DNA of 64,000 nt from Allodiplogaster sudhausi (taxonomy: Eukaryota; Nematoda; Chromadorea; Rhabditida; Diplogasteridae): NCBI GenBank assembly GCA_945643635.1, contig CALZFC010000004.1:1946501-2010500 (forward strand). The letters run 5' to 3'. This document shows positions 39,613 to 50,995 of this stretch, piece by piece. Made by a program: the position numbers and the translations under genes. Each line of letters starts with the position of its first letter. Within the stretch, counting starts at the first letter, position 1. The notes beneath the pieces were generated by a model. That model did no database searches. It was not told the origin of the DNA and was given only the letters and a program-made list of their open reading frames with translations.

Positions 39613-40352
39613 TGAGAGAGTAAGGGAGAGAGCGAGAGAGAAAATAAACGGCAGCAAGGGCTGCATGACGTGTAGAGAGATACTGAGCAAGAATAAGAGG
39701 GCGTGAACGTTGCAACGATGAAAAATAGCAAATCTTAAAGGGAGAGAATTAGAGCCTCTGGAGAATGGAAGGAGAACAACTGGAGTATCACCAGTGCTCA
39801 GAAGGAATTGAAAGAAAGATGAAGAAGAACGTATAAAATAAAGAGGGAACGGATGGAGAGAGGGAGAAAGAGAGAAAGAGGGAGAGCGGGGGAGAGAGAG
39901 AGAAAGAAATGGACAAATAAGGAGAGGAAGAAAGAAGATAGGGAACAGAGATTGCGAGATAAGGAAGTGCTTTCATAGAGACGAAATGGCGAGGGTTGAC
40001 GGCGCCGATAGAGGGATAAATAAAGAGATATACGAGAATCAGTCTCATCCGATTTGAGGAAGAAATATTACCGATGACGTGAAGGGGAAGTTTTACGGAA
40101 AAAAAATGAATGCAAAGCAAAAAATATATTAATTTGAAATAAGTAAATAAAAACTGCAATAGACCAATAAAAATAGCAAGAACATTTGGCAGGAGCGCCG
40201 AAGGGAGGGAGAAAAGAAGGGCTAAAGGAGGCAGTGTTTTAATCTTCGATGAAAGCATTGGTGGCCGACGGCGATTGGGGCGTAAAAAGGGGGGAGAGAG
40301 AGAAAGAGAGGGAGAGAGAGAGAAAGAGAGAGAGAGGGAGTGAGAGAAATAT

Positions 40353-40396
<44 letters not shown>

Positions 40397-40983
40397 GAAG
40401 AGAGAGAGAGACTGAGAGAAAGAGAGAAAGAGAAAGAGAGGGAGAGAGAAAGAGAGGGAGAGAGACTCAGTCAGACAGAAACAAGATGTGAATGACAGCG
40501 ATGAAAACAGAAGAAATATATGTACGACAGGAAACACATAATGTTTTAGGATTATATGGAATGCTCAATGCAAGAGAGGGTAAGAGAAGAAGAGAGAGAT
40601 TGAGATAGATGAGAGAGAGATAGAAGAGAGATAGAGTGAGAAAGAAAAGATAAGTAAAGGGAGGGAGAAGCAGAGAAAAAAAGACATAATGTAAATTGGC
40701 AGGAATGAAAGGGCGCCGGGGCACGCTGTTTACGAGCACAGCTCTGCATCGGAACTCTGCGTCCGCTCGCTCTCTCTCGCTCTCTCTCTCTCGCTCTCTC
40801 TCTCTCTCGCTCTCTCTCTTCTCTCCCCCTCTCTATCTATCTCCTTCACTCTCCCTCTCTCTCTCTCTTTCGTTTCTCTCGCTTTCTCAACCCCCATCCT
40901 GAATGCCCTCCTTCCTGTGAAGCTTTAGCGTCTCCTTCGTTCTGCCCTTTCTCCCACCCCTAAAACACCATCGTTCTTTGGCG

Positions 40984-41023
<40 letters not shown>

Positions 41024-42142
41024 TCTCTCTCTTCCTCTCATCTCTTCTGACTCCTTCTCTTCATCTCTCTGACCGCCTGCCCCTTTACAGAGGATCAAAA
41101 AGTATTTGATGTCTCTCTATGTCGTCGTTTCCTTAGATATCTATGTATGCAGTGCGTCCACTTTGGGGGAGGGGGTGCAACAGATGCCAAATGAGAGAGA
41201 AAAAAAGATCACAAAAACCTCGCCAGAATCAGGTTGTCATTATCGCATTTATGATCGTACTCCTGGCAATTGTTTTTTTTTCCTCCATTGCAGAACAAGT
41301 CTGATTTGTAAGTGTACGAATAGCTCAAAGCTGGCGCGGATAAAAGGCGTGAGGGCAGAGTCAGTGCTCCTGGGGAAAACGGAGGTTTGTAGGTCTAAGC
41401 TAGAAAAAGTCGGAAAGTGAAGTGTGATGATTCAGACTGTTTCACTCTCATACATTCGAGACCGGAAAAATTATCAGAGCTGAAAATTGACATACATATG
41501 ATACATATGTTGGATTCCCGGAGACAGCATTGAAGAGTCAGAGAGAAGGACTTAGAAAGAGAGAGAAGGACTGATAACGAGAGAAAAAGAGTGAGAAGGA
41601 GAAAAGGATAGAGAGGTAAAGCAAGAGAGAGAGAGAGAGTAAGAGAAAGAGAGATGGGGAGATAGAGAGAGAAAAAGAACGAGAGGGTGCCAGAGACAGA
41701 GAGAGAGAGAGAGCGTGAGGGAATTGAGGGAGAGAGTAAGAAATAGGAGAGAGAGAGGGTAAGAGAGAGAAAATGTAGCGAGAAACAAAAAGAGCAAAAG
41801 TGCATGTCGCCTGCACGCGAGTGCAGCGGACGTCGTTTTATTGGAATTGCATGGGGATCCTCTGGCAGAATGGCATGTTGCAGGAAAAGAAAGAGATCCG
41901 AGAGATCCCCCAGCATTATCCTGCCCCGATAAAGAGCGTCGTAGGAGGGAAGTTGACAGGGGACAGGCTACGGTATCATCCGTTGGGTGAAGGGAGGTTA
42001 TTACTTTGATATTCAATATGTATCTAGTATCTATCTATCTATCTATCTATTCATTCTCTATTCAAGTACATAAAAAAATAAGTCGCGCTTTCTTACAATT
42101 AATGCATCCGAAATACATGCACAAAATATACTGGTCGAAGTC
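37851..42142. other. GA/CT microsatellite desert, no gene seen
   Basis: Long purine runs on the plus strand at about 37900-38150, 38560-38690, 39065-39230, 39400-39640, 39855-39905, 40290-40470 and 41535-41775. Pyrimidine runs lie at 40765-40890 and 40985-41035. A TCTA tetranucleotide repeat is at about 42028-42050 and a G run at about 39053-39063. Frames of up to 249 codons here are Leu/Ser low complexity. The sequence between runs shows no conserved motif. Confidence 0.5.
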
Positions 42143-42150
42143 TATATTTT

Positions 42151-42247
42151 GGCTCTATTCTAGTGTAGGCGTCCCATCGAATTATAGGCGTCCCATTGCA
42201 ATGAGACGCCTTTATTTTTCATGGGACGCCTACACTAGAATAGAGCC
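42151..42247. mobile_element. 97-bp palindromic mini-element with 8-bp target repeat
   Basis: Perfect 27-bp inverted arms at 42151-42177 and 42221-42247 (GGCTCTATTCTAGTGTAGGC...). They enclose a second nested palindrome at 42186-42211 (AGGCGTC...ATTGCAAT...GACGCCT). The element is flanked by the direct repeat TATATTTT at 42143-42150 and 42248-42255. An 8-bp target duplication is typical of hAT-type transposition. The transcript would fold into a long hairpin. Confidence 0.85.
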
Positions 42248-43658
42248 TATATTTTTATTCGCTAAAAAACCCACAAATTGTTCTAATCGTTAGATCCCAG
42301 ACCGGGGCCAAAAGCCATGGGCGCAATGGGGGTGAAGAAGAGATGGCTTATCGCCATGACGAAGGGTGACGATGGGGTGGGACAAAAAGAAAAACTTGGC
42401 CTTCTGGCCGGATTTTTTGTTGTTACTCCCGATTTCTAACAATAAAGCGGGCGACAAGTTGGCAAAGGAAACGAACAATTTGAAGCAATACAAGAGAGTA
42501 CTTAAAAGTACTATATGCAATAGAAGGGAATTAAAGTGGACTGAAAAGAAAAGGAAAAATGCGCTTTCAACATGGCGCCTTTTCTCAGACCTCAGCGAAT
42601 TTTGATTGAGAGCTTTGTACTTTAATTTAATGCAAAGTCCTCATGTTTGAGGGAGGCGTTTCATGAATATAAAAAGGCTAACCATAAGCAGCAATTTTTT
42701 TTAGATTTAAGATATTGGGAGCCTAAGAAATTCGGGGGAAGAATCACAAAACGTAACATTTTAATGAAAGCATTTTTATATGGGTAATCTCACACAGCTC
42801 TAGCAAACATTCCTGACCGGTGATCTCAAAAATCATGAGCCGGGCATCCCTGTTCTTGACACTGTCACATGGTTTTCGTCAATGTCCTGTCAACTTATAA
42901 AAGTGAGTTTTTCATCATTGAATATGAGCAAGTGGCTGCACTTTAATATTAAATAATTATAAATATGAATAATGAATTTGAAAAAAAGTGCGTTGTGCTC
43001 TTTAGCGTAATTAGATATCACTCGAGCAATCCATAAAACAAAATTGCATGCTAGAAAACGTATACACTTCTTTTTGTTTGTTAACTTCTCTTGCTTGGGG
43101 CAGCAAATGATTTAAAAAAGGCAAAAGAAGTAACTCATTTAGGATGTATGGGCTAAGAAATTTCCAGAAGAAACAAAAAGGTACAAAAGTGACATTTCTT
43201 GGTAATGTTCTTAAGAAAACATTCAAACACACAACCAGTATAACTAGTCTAGAGCAGGGATGTCACAAAAATCCACGGGCCTGGCAACGCCCTGGACATG
43301 GCTCTTCATAAAACAACCACGTTGTTTCGCAAATGCCCTGTCAACTCATGGAATTGAGGGTTTTTAAGGTGAAGAATCCACGGGATCGTAAATATTATTC
43401 AATTTTATTAATAATGAATTTGGAACAAAGAACAATTGCAAGTAAAGGCATTCGATTTCGTTTGAACAACCCAAATTCACTGCTAAACACTTCTTACCTC
43501 TCTTTTGATTGTAAACAAATCGACAGAAAGGGTCACGAGATAAGCATTTCTTGCAAGCTCTGCTCTACGCCAGAAGCCATCTCTTTTTCTTTGTCTCTCT
43601 GTCTCTTACTCCCTGTTAGCCTTTCTAGGAAACTCAATGGGCATCTTTCTCCTTTCCC

Positions 43659-43710
<52 letters not shown>

Positions 43711-44042
43711 ATCTCTCTTTCTCTCTTTTTCTCTCCCTCTCTTATCTTCATTTACTTTCAGTCTCTCTCTCTCCCCTCTCCTGCATGGGATTTATTGCCC
43801 TGGGGACAACCCTCCATCGATGCCACATCTGTGCGTGGCTACTGGCACCCTAGTATTACGCTCTTGCTCTTTGGCCAGGTTAACCGAAGTCATTTGAGTC
43901 AGAGTAAGAACGAGAAATAAAGGAAGAAAGATAAAGAACAATCATATGAGCGATAAAAATTAAAGACGTAAAGAAAAATATGACATCAATTTTTGATATA
44001 ATTCTTTCCTATTCTATGATTTTGCTGTAGATAGAGCAGAAA

Positions 44043-45451
44043 CATATGACGCGATTTGCGAGAGAATCAAGAAGAATCATGCTGCCCGGGGACCCGGCCA
44101 AAATCGTGCAGCTTGGAATTTGTTCAAAAGTTCATTTTAGGTACTTTTTGGTATCAGGAATCGATTGGGCGCGGTCTAGGCATCCGAAAATGACTTTCTC
44201 TTCTGCTATGAAGGCTTGAATTATTGAGCTCGCCGCGTCTGGTGGCAAGTTGGATGCACGTCTGAGCTCATTGCGCCGCAGTTTGTCGAGATATAGAAAT
44301 GAAATTTTGCATCCTAATAGGCAAGATATTGCTCTAAACAAGAAAAAAATTAAAAAGTGAAAATGTCCAACTTTCAATTTGTTATAGAGTTTTATGTTTG
44401 AGGGAGCACAGATAACGTATTTCTCATTTTAGTAGAACCGAACCTATACAGCTGTATAGAGCATGAAAAGAGCTTTCGAATGGATTATTGGGTTTAGGAA
44501 ACTTAGGATGCGCTGAAGTTTCCTGATCGATTATCATGGAGCGGCAGTGCAAATCAGCACGTCCGCGGCGTAGAAGAATTACTTCAGAATCATTTTCGTA
44601 TGCCGAAACATACACCACAAGAAAGAACGTGAAATTTGCTACAAGCTGAACCACTTTCAAGAAAATTCCGAATCTACGATGTTTTGCTATAAATCAAAAG
44701 ATTAGGGCATCACTTATAACAATTCTTCAAGGAAGGGCGCTTAAAAAATTATTGGAATATTCTAATTCGAATAAACTAAAAATATGGAATATTGGGCGCA
44801 ACGAAAATGGCACTACCGGCCCAATATTTATAGCCAATAACAAAACATTGTAGACTTGAAATATTATTGAAAGGGGTTCAGCTTGTAGCAAATTTCACGC
44901 TCTTTCTTATGGTGTATTTTTGGACGTGCGAAATTGCATATGATGTGGTGTTTTGGACTGCAGCTCAGGGATAATCGACTAGGAAACTTCAGCGCATCCT
45001 AAGTTTCCTAAACCCAATAGGCCTTTGGAAAGCTCTTTTCATGCTCTATACACAGTATAGGTTCGGTTCTACTAAAATGAGAAATACGTTATCTGTGCTC
45101 CCTCAAACATTAAAATCTATAACAAATTGAAAGTTGGACATTTTCACTTTTTAATTTTTTTGTTGTTTAGAGCAATATCTTGCCTATTAGGATGCAAAAT
45201 TTCATTTCTATATCTCAACAAACTGCGGCGCAGTAAGCTCAGACGTGCATCCAACTCGCCACCAGACGCGGCGAGCTCAATAATTCATGCCGTCATAGCG
45301 AACGAAAGAGACATTTTCTGATGACTAGACCACTTCCAATCGATTCCTCATACCAGAAAACGCCTATAAGGAAGCTCTGAACAAAATCAAAGCCGGTCGA
45401 TTTTGGCCGGGTCCCCGGCCATTTGGATACTCTCGCAAATCGCGTCATATG
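44043..45451. mobile_element. Foldback element, about 1.4 kb
   Basis: Long inverted arms, about 0.65-0.7 kb each, start and end with CATATGACGCGATTTGCGAG (44043 inwards, 45451 inwards). They run through matching gccggggacccggccaaaa boxes and mirrored 60-80-codon frames (44377-44132 minus, 45127-45321 plus). A spacer of roughly 150 bp lies near 44720-44850. A related sequence at about 47285-47335 (gacatgttgttttgcaagcactgctg) resembles the uninterrupted target, joining the two flanks without the element. No transposase is seen, so it is non-autonomous. Confidence 0.85.
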
Positions 45452-46180
45452 GCTTTGCAAGCAGTGCTGTCCGCAAATAAGATGTAAAAAAAATCCGACT
45501 TTGTTGAGATATTGTGATTGTGTGTGTCAAGAAGGATATTTACTAAATTAACATTGTTAGTGTACATGAAACTCATAAAAGTCATACATACGTATCTATC
45601 GAATAAAGATATCAGTTGGAAGTACATATTCAGTAACGTTATTTTTTTAAGGTTTGTTTTAGAATACGAATCATAGTTAAATGGTTTCTGGCACAAATTG
45701 TCACCATGATGATGAAAAATTTTCCTTCTGCCAAACCTTTTTGTTGTTGTTCCAATTTCTAATAAGCATCTCACGCAGCTCAAGCAACCATTCTAGATCG
45801 GTGATGTCAAAAACCATGGGTCAGGCAATTCCTGTTCTTGACGCTGCGGCGTGGTACAGGCAATTTACATATAAAAGTGAGTTTCCATGTTTGGTGATTT
45901 AGCGCAGTTAATGTATTCAGACAAATGTTAACCATTTATAAATTAAAATGCCGATTTTGAAACAAAAATCTCTCCGTTTTCTCTCTCTCTCTCTCTCTCT
46001 CTTAATTTCTCTGTCTCTGTCTATTAATTAAAAATATTAAAAAAAAAACGATCCTGGACTGACAGGAGCTGGAGATCACTGCTCGTGGCACTTCCATGTG
46101 GTTTTAGTGCATGTTCAGTCAACTTATAAATGTGAGTTTTCGTTTGTTCGATTCAACCGTAATGCAAACTTCCAAACATA

Positions 46181-46260
46181 CAGTCCCGCCCAGGATCTTG
46201 GTACGAAGGATGCGTCGGACGCATCGGACGCATCCAAATGCATCCTCATTAATAACTAGT
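46181..46260 (+). mobile_element. Isolated Tc1/mariner-like MITE end
   Basis: TA followed by CAGTCCCGCCCA, the same 12-base terminus as the complete MITE at 58048-58528. The interior differs (ggatgcgtcggacgcatcggacgcatcc, an internal palindromic repeat). No opposite end was found nearby, so this is a solo or truncated end, or a related subfamily. Confidence 0.5.
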
Positions 46261-47058
46261 TTCCTAGGACATGCTAAAATATTTTAACTGGCACATTAGT
46301 TTGCTTCTAGAGAACGGATGCTACTGATAAAAAATCGATAATTTCTAATCATTTGATAGAAGTTATCAGTTTTTGCTTTTAAAAATTTCATTTCTTACAT
46401 ATATGTTCAATGAAATTTCTCCTGCACCATTATTTTGTCTTTACCCACATCCCCAAATAATAAAAGTAAAGATTGTATCATTGATAACGGAAATCGATAA
46501 ATCAGACCTTATGACGCATGTTCATTAGCTGAGAAGATTCGCCTTACGATTCTGAATCTGATTATGTAATCAGTTTTTAAATAAAGTGCCGGTTATAGTG
46601 TCGATCATAGGCAGTTATAAGATAATTGGGGAAGGAGACAAAAAAAATTTTTTTTTGCTTCCATGCCTAATCAGCATCATTCAAGAACAGAGACGTCAGA
46701 ATGGACGGGCCGGGCTAGGAAACAGCCAGAACATCGCTGTTTTTGAAACTACCATGTGGTTATCGTCAATGTGCAGTCAACTTATGAAAGTGAGTTTTTT
46801 GCTCGGTTGGTACTTTCGAGATATTCGCTCTTACACATTAAATACAAATGATATATTCGAGACAAAGAGCAATGCACTAATAACTCAAGGAATTCGATTT
46901 CAATCGAGCAACAAAATTCACTGCTAAACACTTTTTGCTTTGGCTCTTAATTGTAAGCACATCGAGAGAGGTCATAAGATGAGCGTCCACGGGCCTCTTT
47001 CTATTTTTCCCATTCCTTCTCTCTCTATTTATCTCTCTCTCTATCTCTGTCTCTTTCA

Positions 47059-47096
<38 letters not shown>

Positions 47097-47380
47097 CGGC
47101 ATGGGATTTTATTGCCCTGGGAACAGCCCTCCATCGATGTTTGTGCTTGTTCTTTGGTCAGGTTAGGCATTAAGGAAGCAAGTTCTAGAATAATCGTATA
47201 TTCACTAATTAATCATAAGAATTCAAGATGAAAAATCGAAACAACATATCAATTTTAGGTACAATTTTTTAAATTATTCTGTGAATTTGTTGTCAATAGA
47301 CAAGACATGTTGTTTTGCAAGCACTGCTGTCAGCAAATCAGCGGTAATAGCACCCTAGCTTTGTTTAAGAGAGCATGTCA

Positions 47381-49068
47381 GTAAGATTCGAGCGCGGCCT
47401 GCCCCGGGAAAATTGTTTTCGAATTCGTTAACAGAAAACATTTTTCTTATACAACTCGACTATTTAATGAGCCTAATTTCATCATCATCCGATTTTTTTC
47501 CCTTCGGGATACACTACCGTAACCCTGAAAATTCATTGAGCCATAACTTCATCCACAACCTGTTTTGTGAAACCATGTACATATCATTCATTCAATAGCA
47601 TTTCGAAAGCGCTTCAAATTTCATCAAGGAACATGTTTTGTTAAGATTTCATTTTGATCAAGAAAATTGGCTGTAAATAATATGAAGGGTAATCACAACA
47701 CTTTATGGTCATTTCTCCACTCTGGGACCTAGATAGAAAGAAAGAGCGTGAAATTTGCTACAAAATAAGCACTTTTCAAAAAAAATTAAAGCGTACGATG
47801 TCTTCGATATCACGCGAAAAATACGCGGGAGTCGGTCAAAATGGTGCATTTTCGGTCGCCGAGGCACAGTGCATGCGCATTCATTGGTCCATAACTACGC
47901 TCAATCTTAATATTACAAAATCGTAAGTATATCATCTAAGAGCTCTCATGGAGCTCTTCAAATGTTATATACATACTTTTATTTAAAAGTTTGGATTTAT
48001 ATGGGAAATTTCGTTTTGTATAATAAGAACGCTTAAAAAACTACTTCAGAAACATTTCTACAAGCCCTAAGATACATCATTAGAAAGAGGATGAAATTTC
48101 GTACAAGATGAACCCCTTTAAATGAAATTCCATGCGTACGATCTTTTGTTATAAGCCATAAGAGTAGGGCCAGTAGCGTCACTGTCATTTCGTCCAAGAA
48201 TTCATAGTTTAGTTTATTCAAATTAGAATATTCCAATCCTTTTTTCTACACTTTTTCCATAAGGCCTTGTTATCCTACTCTAATGGCTTATAACAAAAGA
48301 TCGTACGCATGGAATTTCATTTAAAGGGGTTCATCTTGTACCAAATTTCATCCTCTTTCTTATGATGTATGTTTGGGCATGTAGAAATGTTTCTGAAGTA
48401 ATGTTTTAAGCGTTCTTATTATACAAAACGAAATTTTCCATATAAATCCAAACTTTTCAATAAAAATATGTATGTAACATTTGAAGAGCTCTATGAGAGC
48501 TCTTAGGTGATATATTTACGATTTTGTAATATTAAGATAGAGCGTAGTTATGGACCAATGAATGCGCATGCACTGTGCCTCGGCGACCGAAAATGCACCA
48601 TTTTGACCGACTCCCGCGCATTTTTCGCGTGATATCGAAGACATCGTACGCTTTAATTTTTTTTGAAAGGTACTTATTTTGTAGCAAATTTCACGCTCTT
48701 TCTTTCTATCTAGGTCCCAGAGTGGAGAAATGGCCATAAGGTGTTGTGATTACCCTTCATATTATATAAAGCCAATTTTCTTGATCAAAATGAAATCTTA
48801 ACAAAACATGTTCCTTGATGAAATTTGAAGCGCTTTCGAAATGCTATTGAATGATATGTACATGGTTTCACAAAACAGGTTGTGGATGAAGTTATGGCTC
48901 AATGAATTTTCAGGGTTACGGTAGTGTATCCCGAAGGGAAAAAAGTCGGATGATGATGAAATTAGGCTCATTAAATAGTCGAGTTGTATAAGAAAAATGT
49001 TTTCTGTTAACGAATTCGAAAACAATTTTCCCGGGGCAGGCTGACTTAAGCGCATGCTCGACTCTTAC
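47381..49068. mobile_element. Foldback element, about 1.7 kb
   Basis: Inverted arms of about 0.8 kb. The left begins GTAAGATTCGAGCGCGGCCTGCCCCGGGAAAA and the right ends with the complement of GTAAGAGTCGAGCATGCGC...GCCTGCCCCGGGAAAA, a 10-nt difference near the tip. The arms carry mirrored frames (47413-47598 and 49055-48798; 47705-47926 and 48737-48516) more than 95% alike, with the turn near 48215-48230. The mirrored frames reflect arm similarity, not necessarily coding. The arm sequence aaattaaagcgtacgat is related to that of the 44.0-kb element (ttccgaatctacgatgttttgctataa), so the two may belong to one family. Confidence 0.85.
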
Positions 49069-49505
49069 AGAGAGGCCCTCTTAATATATCGTGTGGTCGG
49101 CCATATGAATAGAACGTTGTTTACTAACTCAACACGTGTGTATCGAATGAAGATGACATCCCGACGATGAGGGACGGCATTTATTCAATGACGTTATTTT
49201 TTTTAGTTTTTTCTTCAGAATTTTGAATTATTGTTAAATGTTGTCTGGTATACAAATTACCGCCATGATGAGAAGGATGAGGCGACGAGGGCAAAGAAAA
49301 CTTGGCATTCTACCGTGTTTTTGTGTGAGACGGGACAACTTATCAAAGTGAGAACTTTTTTGGGTGATATCGAATTGCAGCGTTCTGCTAAAAAAATAAC
49401 CAATTTTAAATATAAATAATGAATTTAAAACAAGGTGTAATGATGATTCAAGGACCAGGATTCGATTTCATTTCTCTCTCCCTCTGCCTCACCCTCGCTC
49501 TGTTC

Positions 49506-49543
<38 letters not shown>

Positions 49544-50260
49544 TTCTCTTGTTCTCTTCTCTCCCTATCTCTCTCACCATTTGCTCTCTCTCTTCTCTCG
49601 TTCTCTTGTTCTCTTCTCTCTCTATCTCTCTCTCACGATTCCGGTGATGTCGTAATTGGTCTGCTGCGGACATCATAACGATGTATGAATGAATAAATTA
49701 ATGTTAAAGAAAACATTCGTACATGACACTTCCATGTGGTTTTCATGAAAGTCCAGCCAACTTATTAAAGTGAGTTTTCATTTCAAGCTATTTTTTTACA
49801 ATTACTAGTTTAGTTATACAGGTATTAACAAATATTAAATGTGAATATTAATCTTGAAGCAAAGAGCAATGGAGAAATGACAGTAAAATCAATAGATTTC
49901 GTTCGAGTAAGCAATAAATCCAAAATAGACTGCTCTAAAAAAGGTTTTTGTAAGCACATTGAGAGACATCAATTATAAGTTCTCGTCTACAACAAGAGCG
50001 ACAATGTCGGGATCGGCCTGCTGCCCACATCTTGACGATGTATGAAGAAATAAATAAATACATAACTAAATAACGTTTTGAAGAAAACATTCGTGCACGC
50101 ACAATCAGCATCTCACGCAGCTCTAGCAAGCATTCTATACCAGGGAAGTCAAAAAGCAAGGACCGCGCCCGGCTACGACCAGGACATCGCTGCTCTTGAC
50201 ATTTCCACGTGGTTTTCGTGCACGTCCAGCCGACTTTTAAAAGTAAGTTTCATTTTCAAC

Positions 50261-50655
50261 CGATGATCGCCATTCGCACATATATTTACTAATATAAAAT
50301 GTGAATATAAATCTTGAAACAAAGAGGTATTATTTAATTTTACAAGTAACATCAATAGATTTTGTTTGAGCAAGCAATAAAATAAAAAAAATTCGCTACT
50401 CTAAAAAGAATGGCTTCGTTCAGAGATGTGGGGGATGTGTCAAAAAGGATATTCACTAAATTAACGTGAGGAAACACACATGTGTAGGAGCTACGATATT
50501 GTTTTATTTTTTTATTTTATTTTATATTTTTTAGAATATGATACATTCTTAGATGTTGTCTGGCTGGTACAGATTGTATAGCCATGAGCAGCTGGGAGTG
50601 AGCGTGTATCGATGTATGACTTTGCACCAAATGATAGGTGATAAGAAAGGAAGCC

Positions 50656-50692
<37 letters not shown>

Positions 50693-50995
50693 AGACAGAC
50701 AGATAAGGAGAGAGCGCGATGAAAGAAAGAGAGATGTGATGGGGTGAGGTAAAAGTACCAAAAGTGCTGAGGAAAAGCGGGAAAGAATATGAAAGAGATG
50801 GAAGGAGAAGAGAGATAGTGTGGGAGAGAGAGAGGGTGAGAAAGAGAAGGTAGAGCTGAAGAGAGAGAAAGAGAGTAAGAAAAAGAAGAGAGCTTGAACA
50901 AGACGTGAATGGCTGCCTCTCGTCACCTTCCCGAACGGAATCTCTCCTTTCTGCATTCTTCATTTGACGACCCCCTATTTCCACAGAATACTCCC
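50261..50995. other. Spacer upstream of the CHK gene
   Basis: No exon is recognised before 50996. It contains the tail of the amplified repeat family, a (GA)n tract at about 50659-50690 and further purine-rich DNA to 50890. The last bases, tatttccacag, form a good 3' splice site 10 nt before the CHK ATG and could be a trans-splice acceptor if the organism uses spliced leaders. Confidence 0.45.

Larger units (their letters stand above)
42788..50260 (+). repeat. Amplified exon-like repeat family (about nine copies, some beyond this block)
   Basis: A composite unit recurs. Its core is CCATGTGGTTTTCGTG...GTCAACTTATAAAAGTGAGTTTT, always ending in a splice-donor-like GTGAGT or GTAAGT. Copies lie near 42850-42905, 43290-43360, 45820-45885, 46095-46145, 46745-46800, 49725-49780 and 50195-50250, with relatives inside the CHK introns (about 52430, inverted; 53970). 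Upstream of several copies is catctcacgcagctctagcaa. Downstream several share aatgaatttgaaacaaagagcaatg and, after a CT tract, catgggattttattgccctgg (43785 and 47099). Read as protein the core gives VLDTVTWFSSMSCQLIK-like peptides before the donor. Whether it was ever an exon or is a transposable repeat is unknown. Confidence 0.7.

Noticed and set aside
39788..40537. 249-codon minus-strand frame, and similar long Leu/Ser frames at 38965-39690 and 31496-32026
   Set aside because: Translations of (GA)n/(CT)n microsatellites, which have no stops in some frames; composition is pure low complexity.
43333..43920. 195-codon plus-strand frame
   Set aside because: Joins a piece of the amplified repeat family, a CT tract and another repeat block; no shared frame in the sister copies.
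47705..48737. Mirrored 73-codon frames as a pair of duplicated genes
   Set aside because: They lie in the two arms of a foldback element, so similarity comes from the inverted repeat; no start context or domain.
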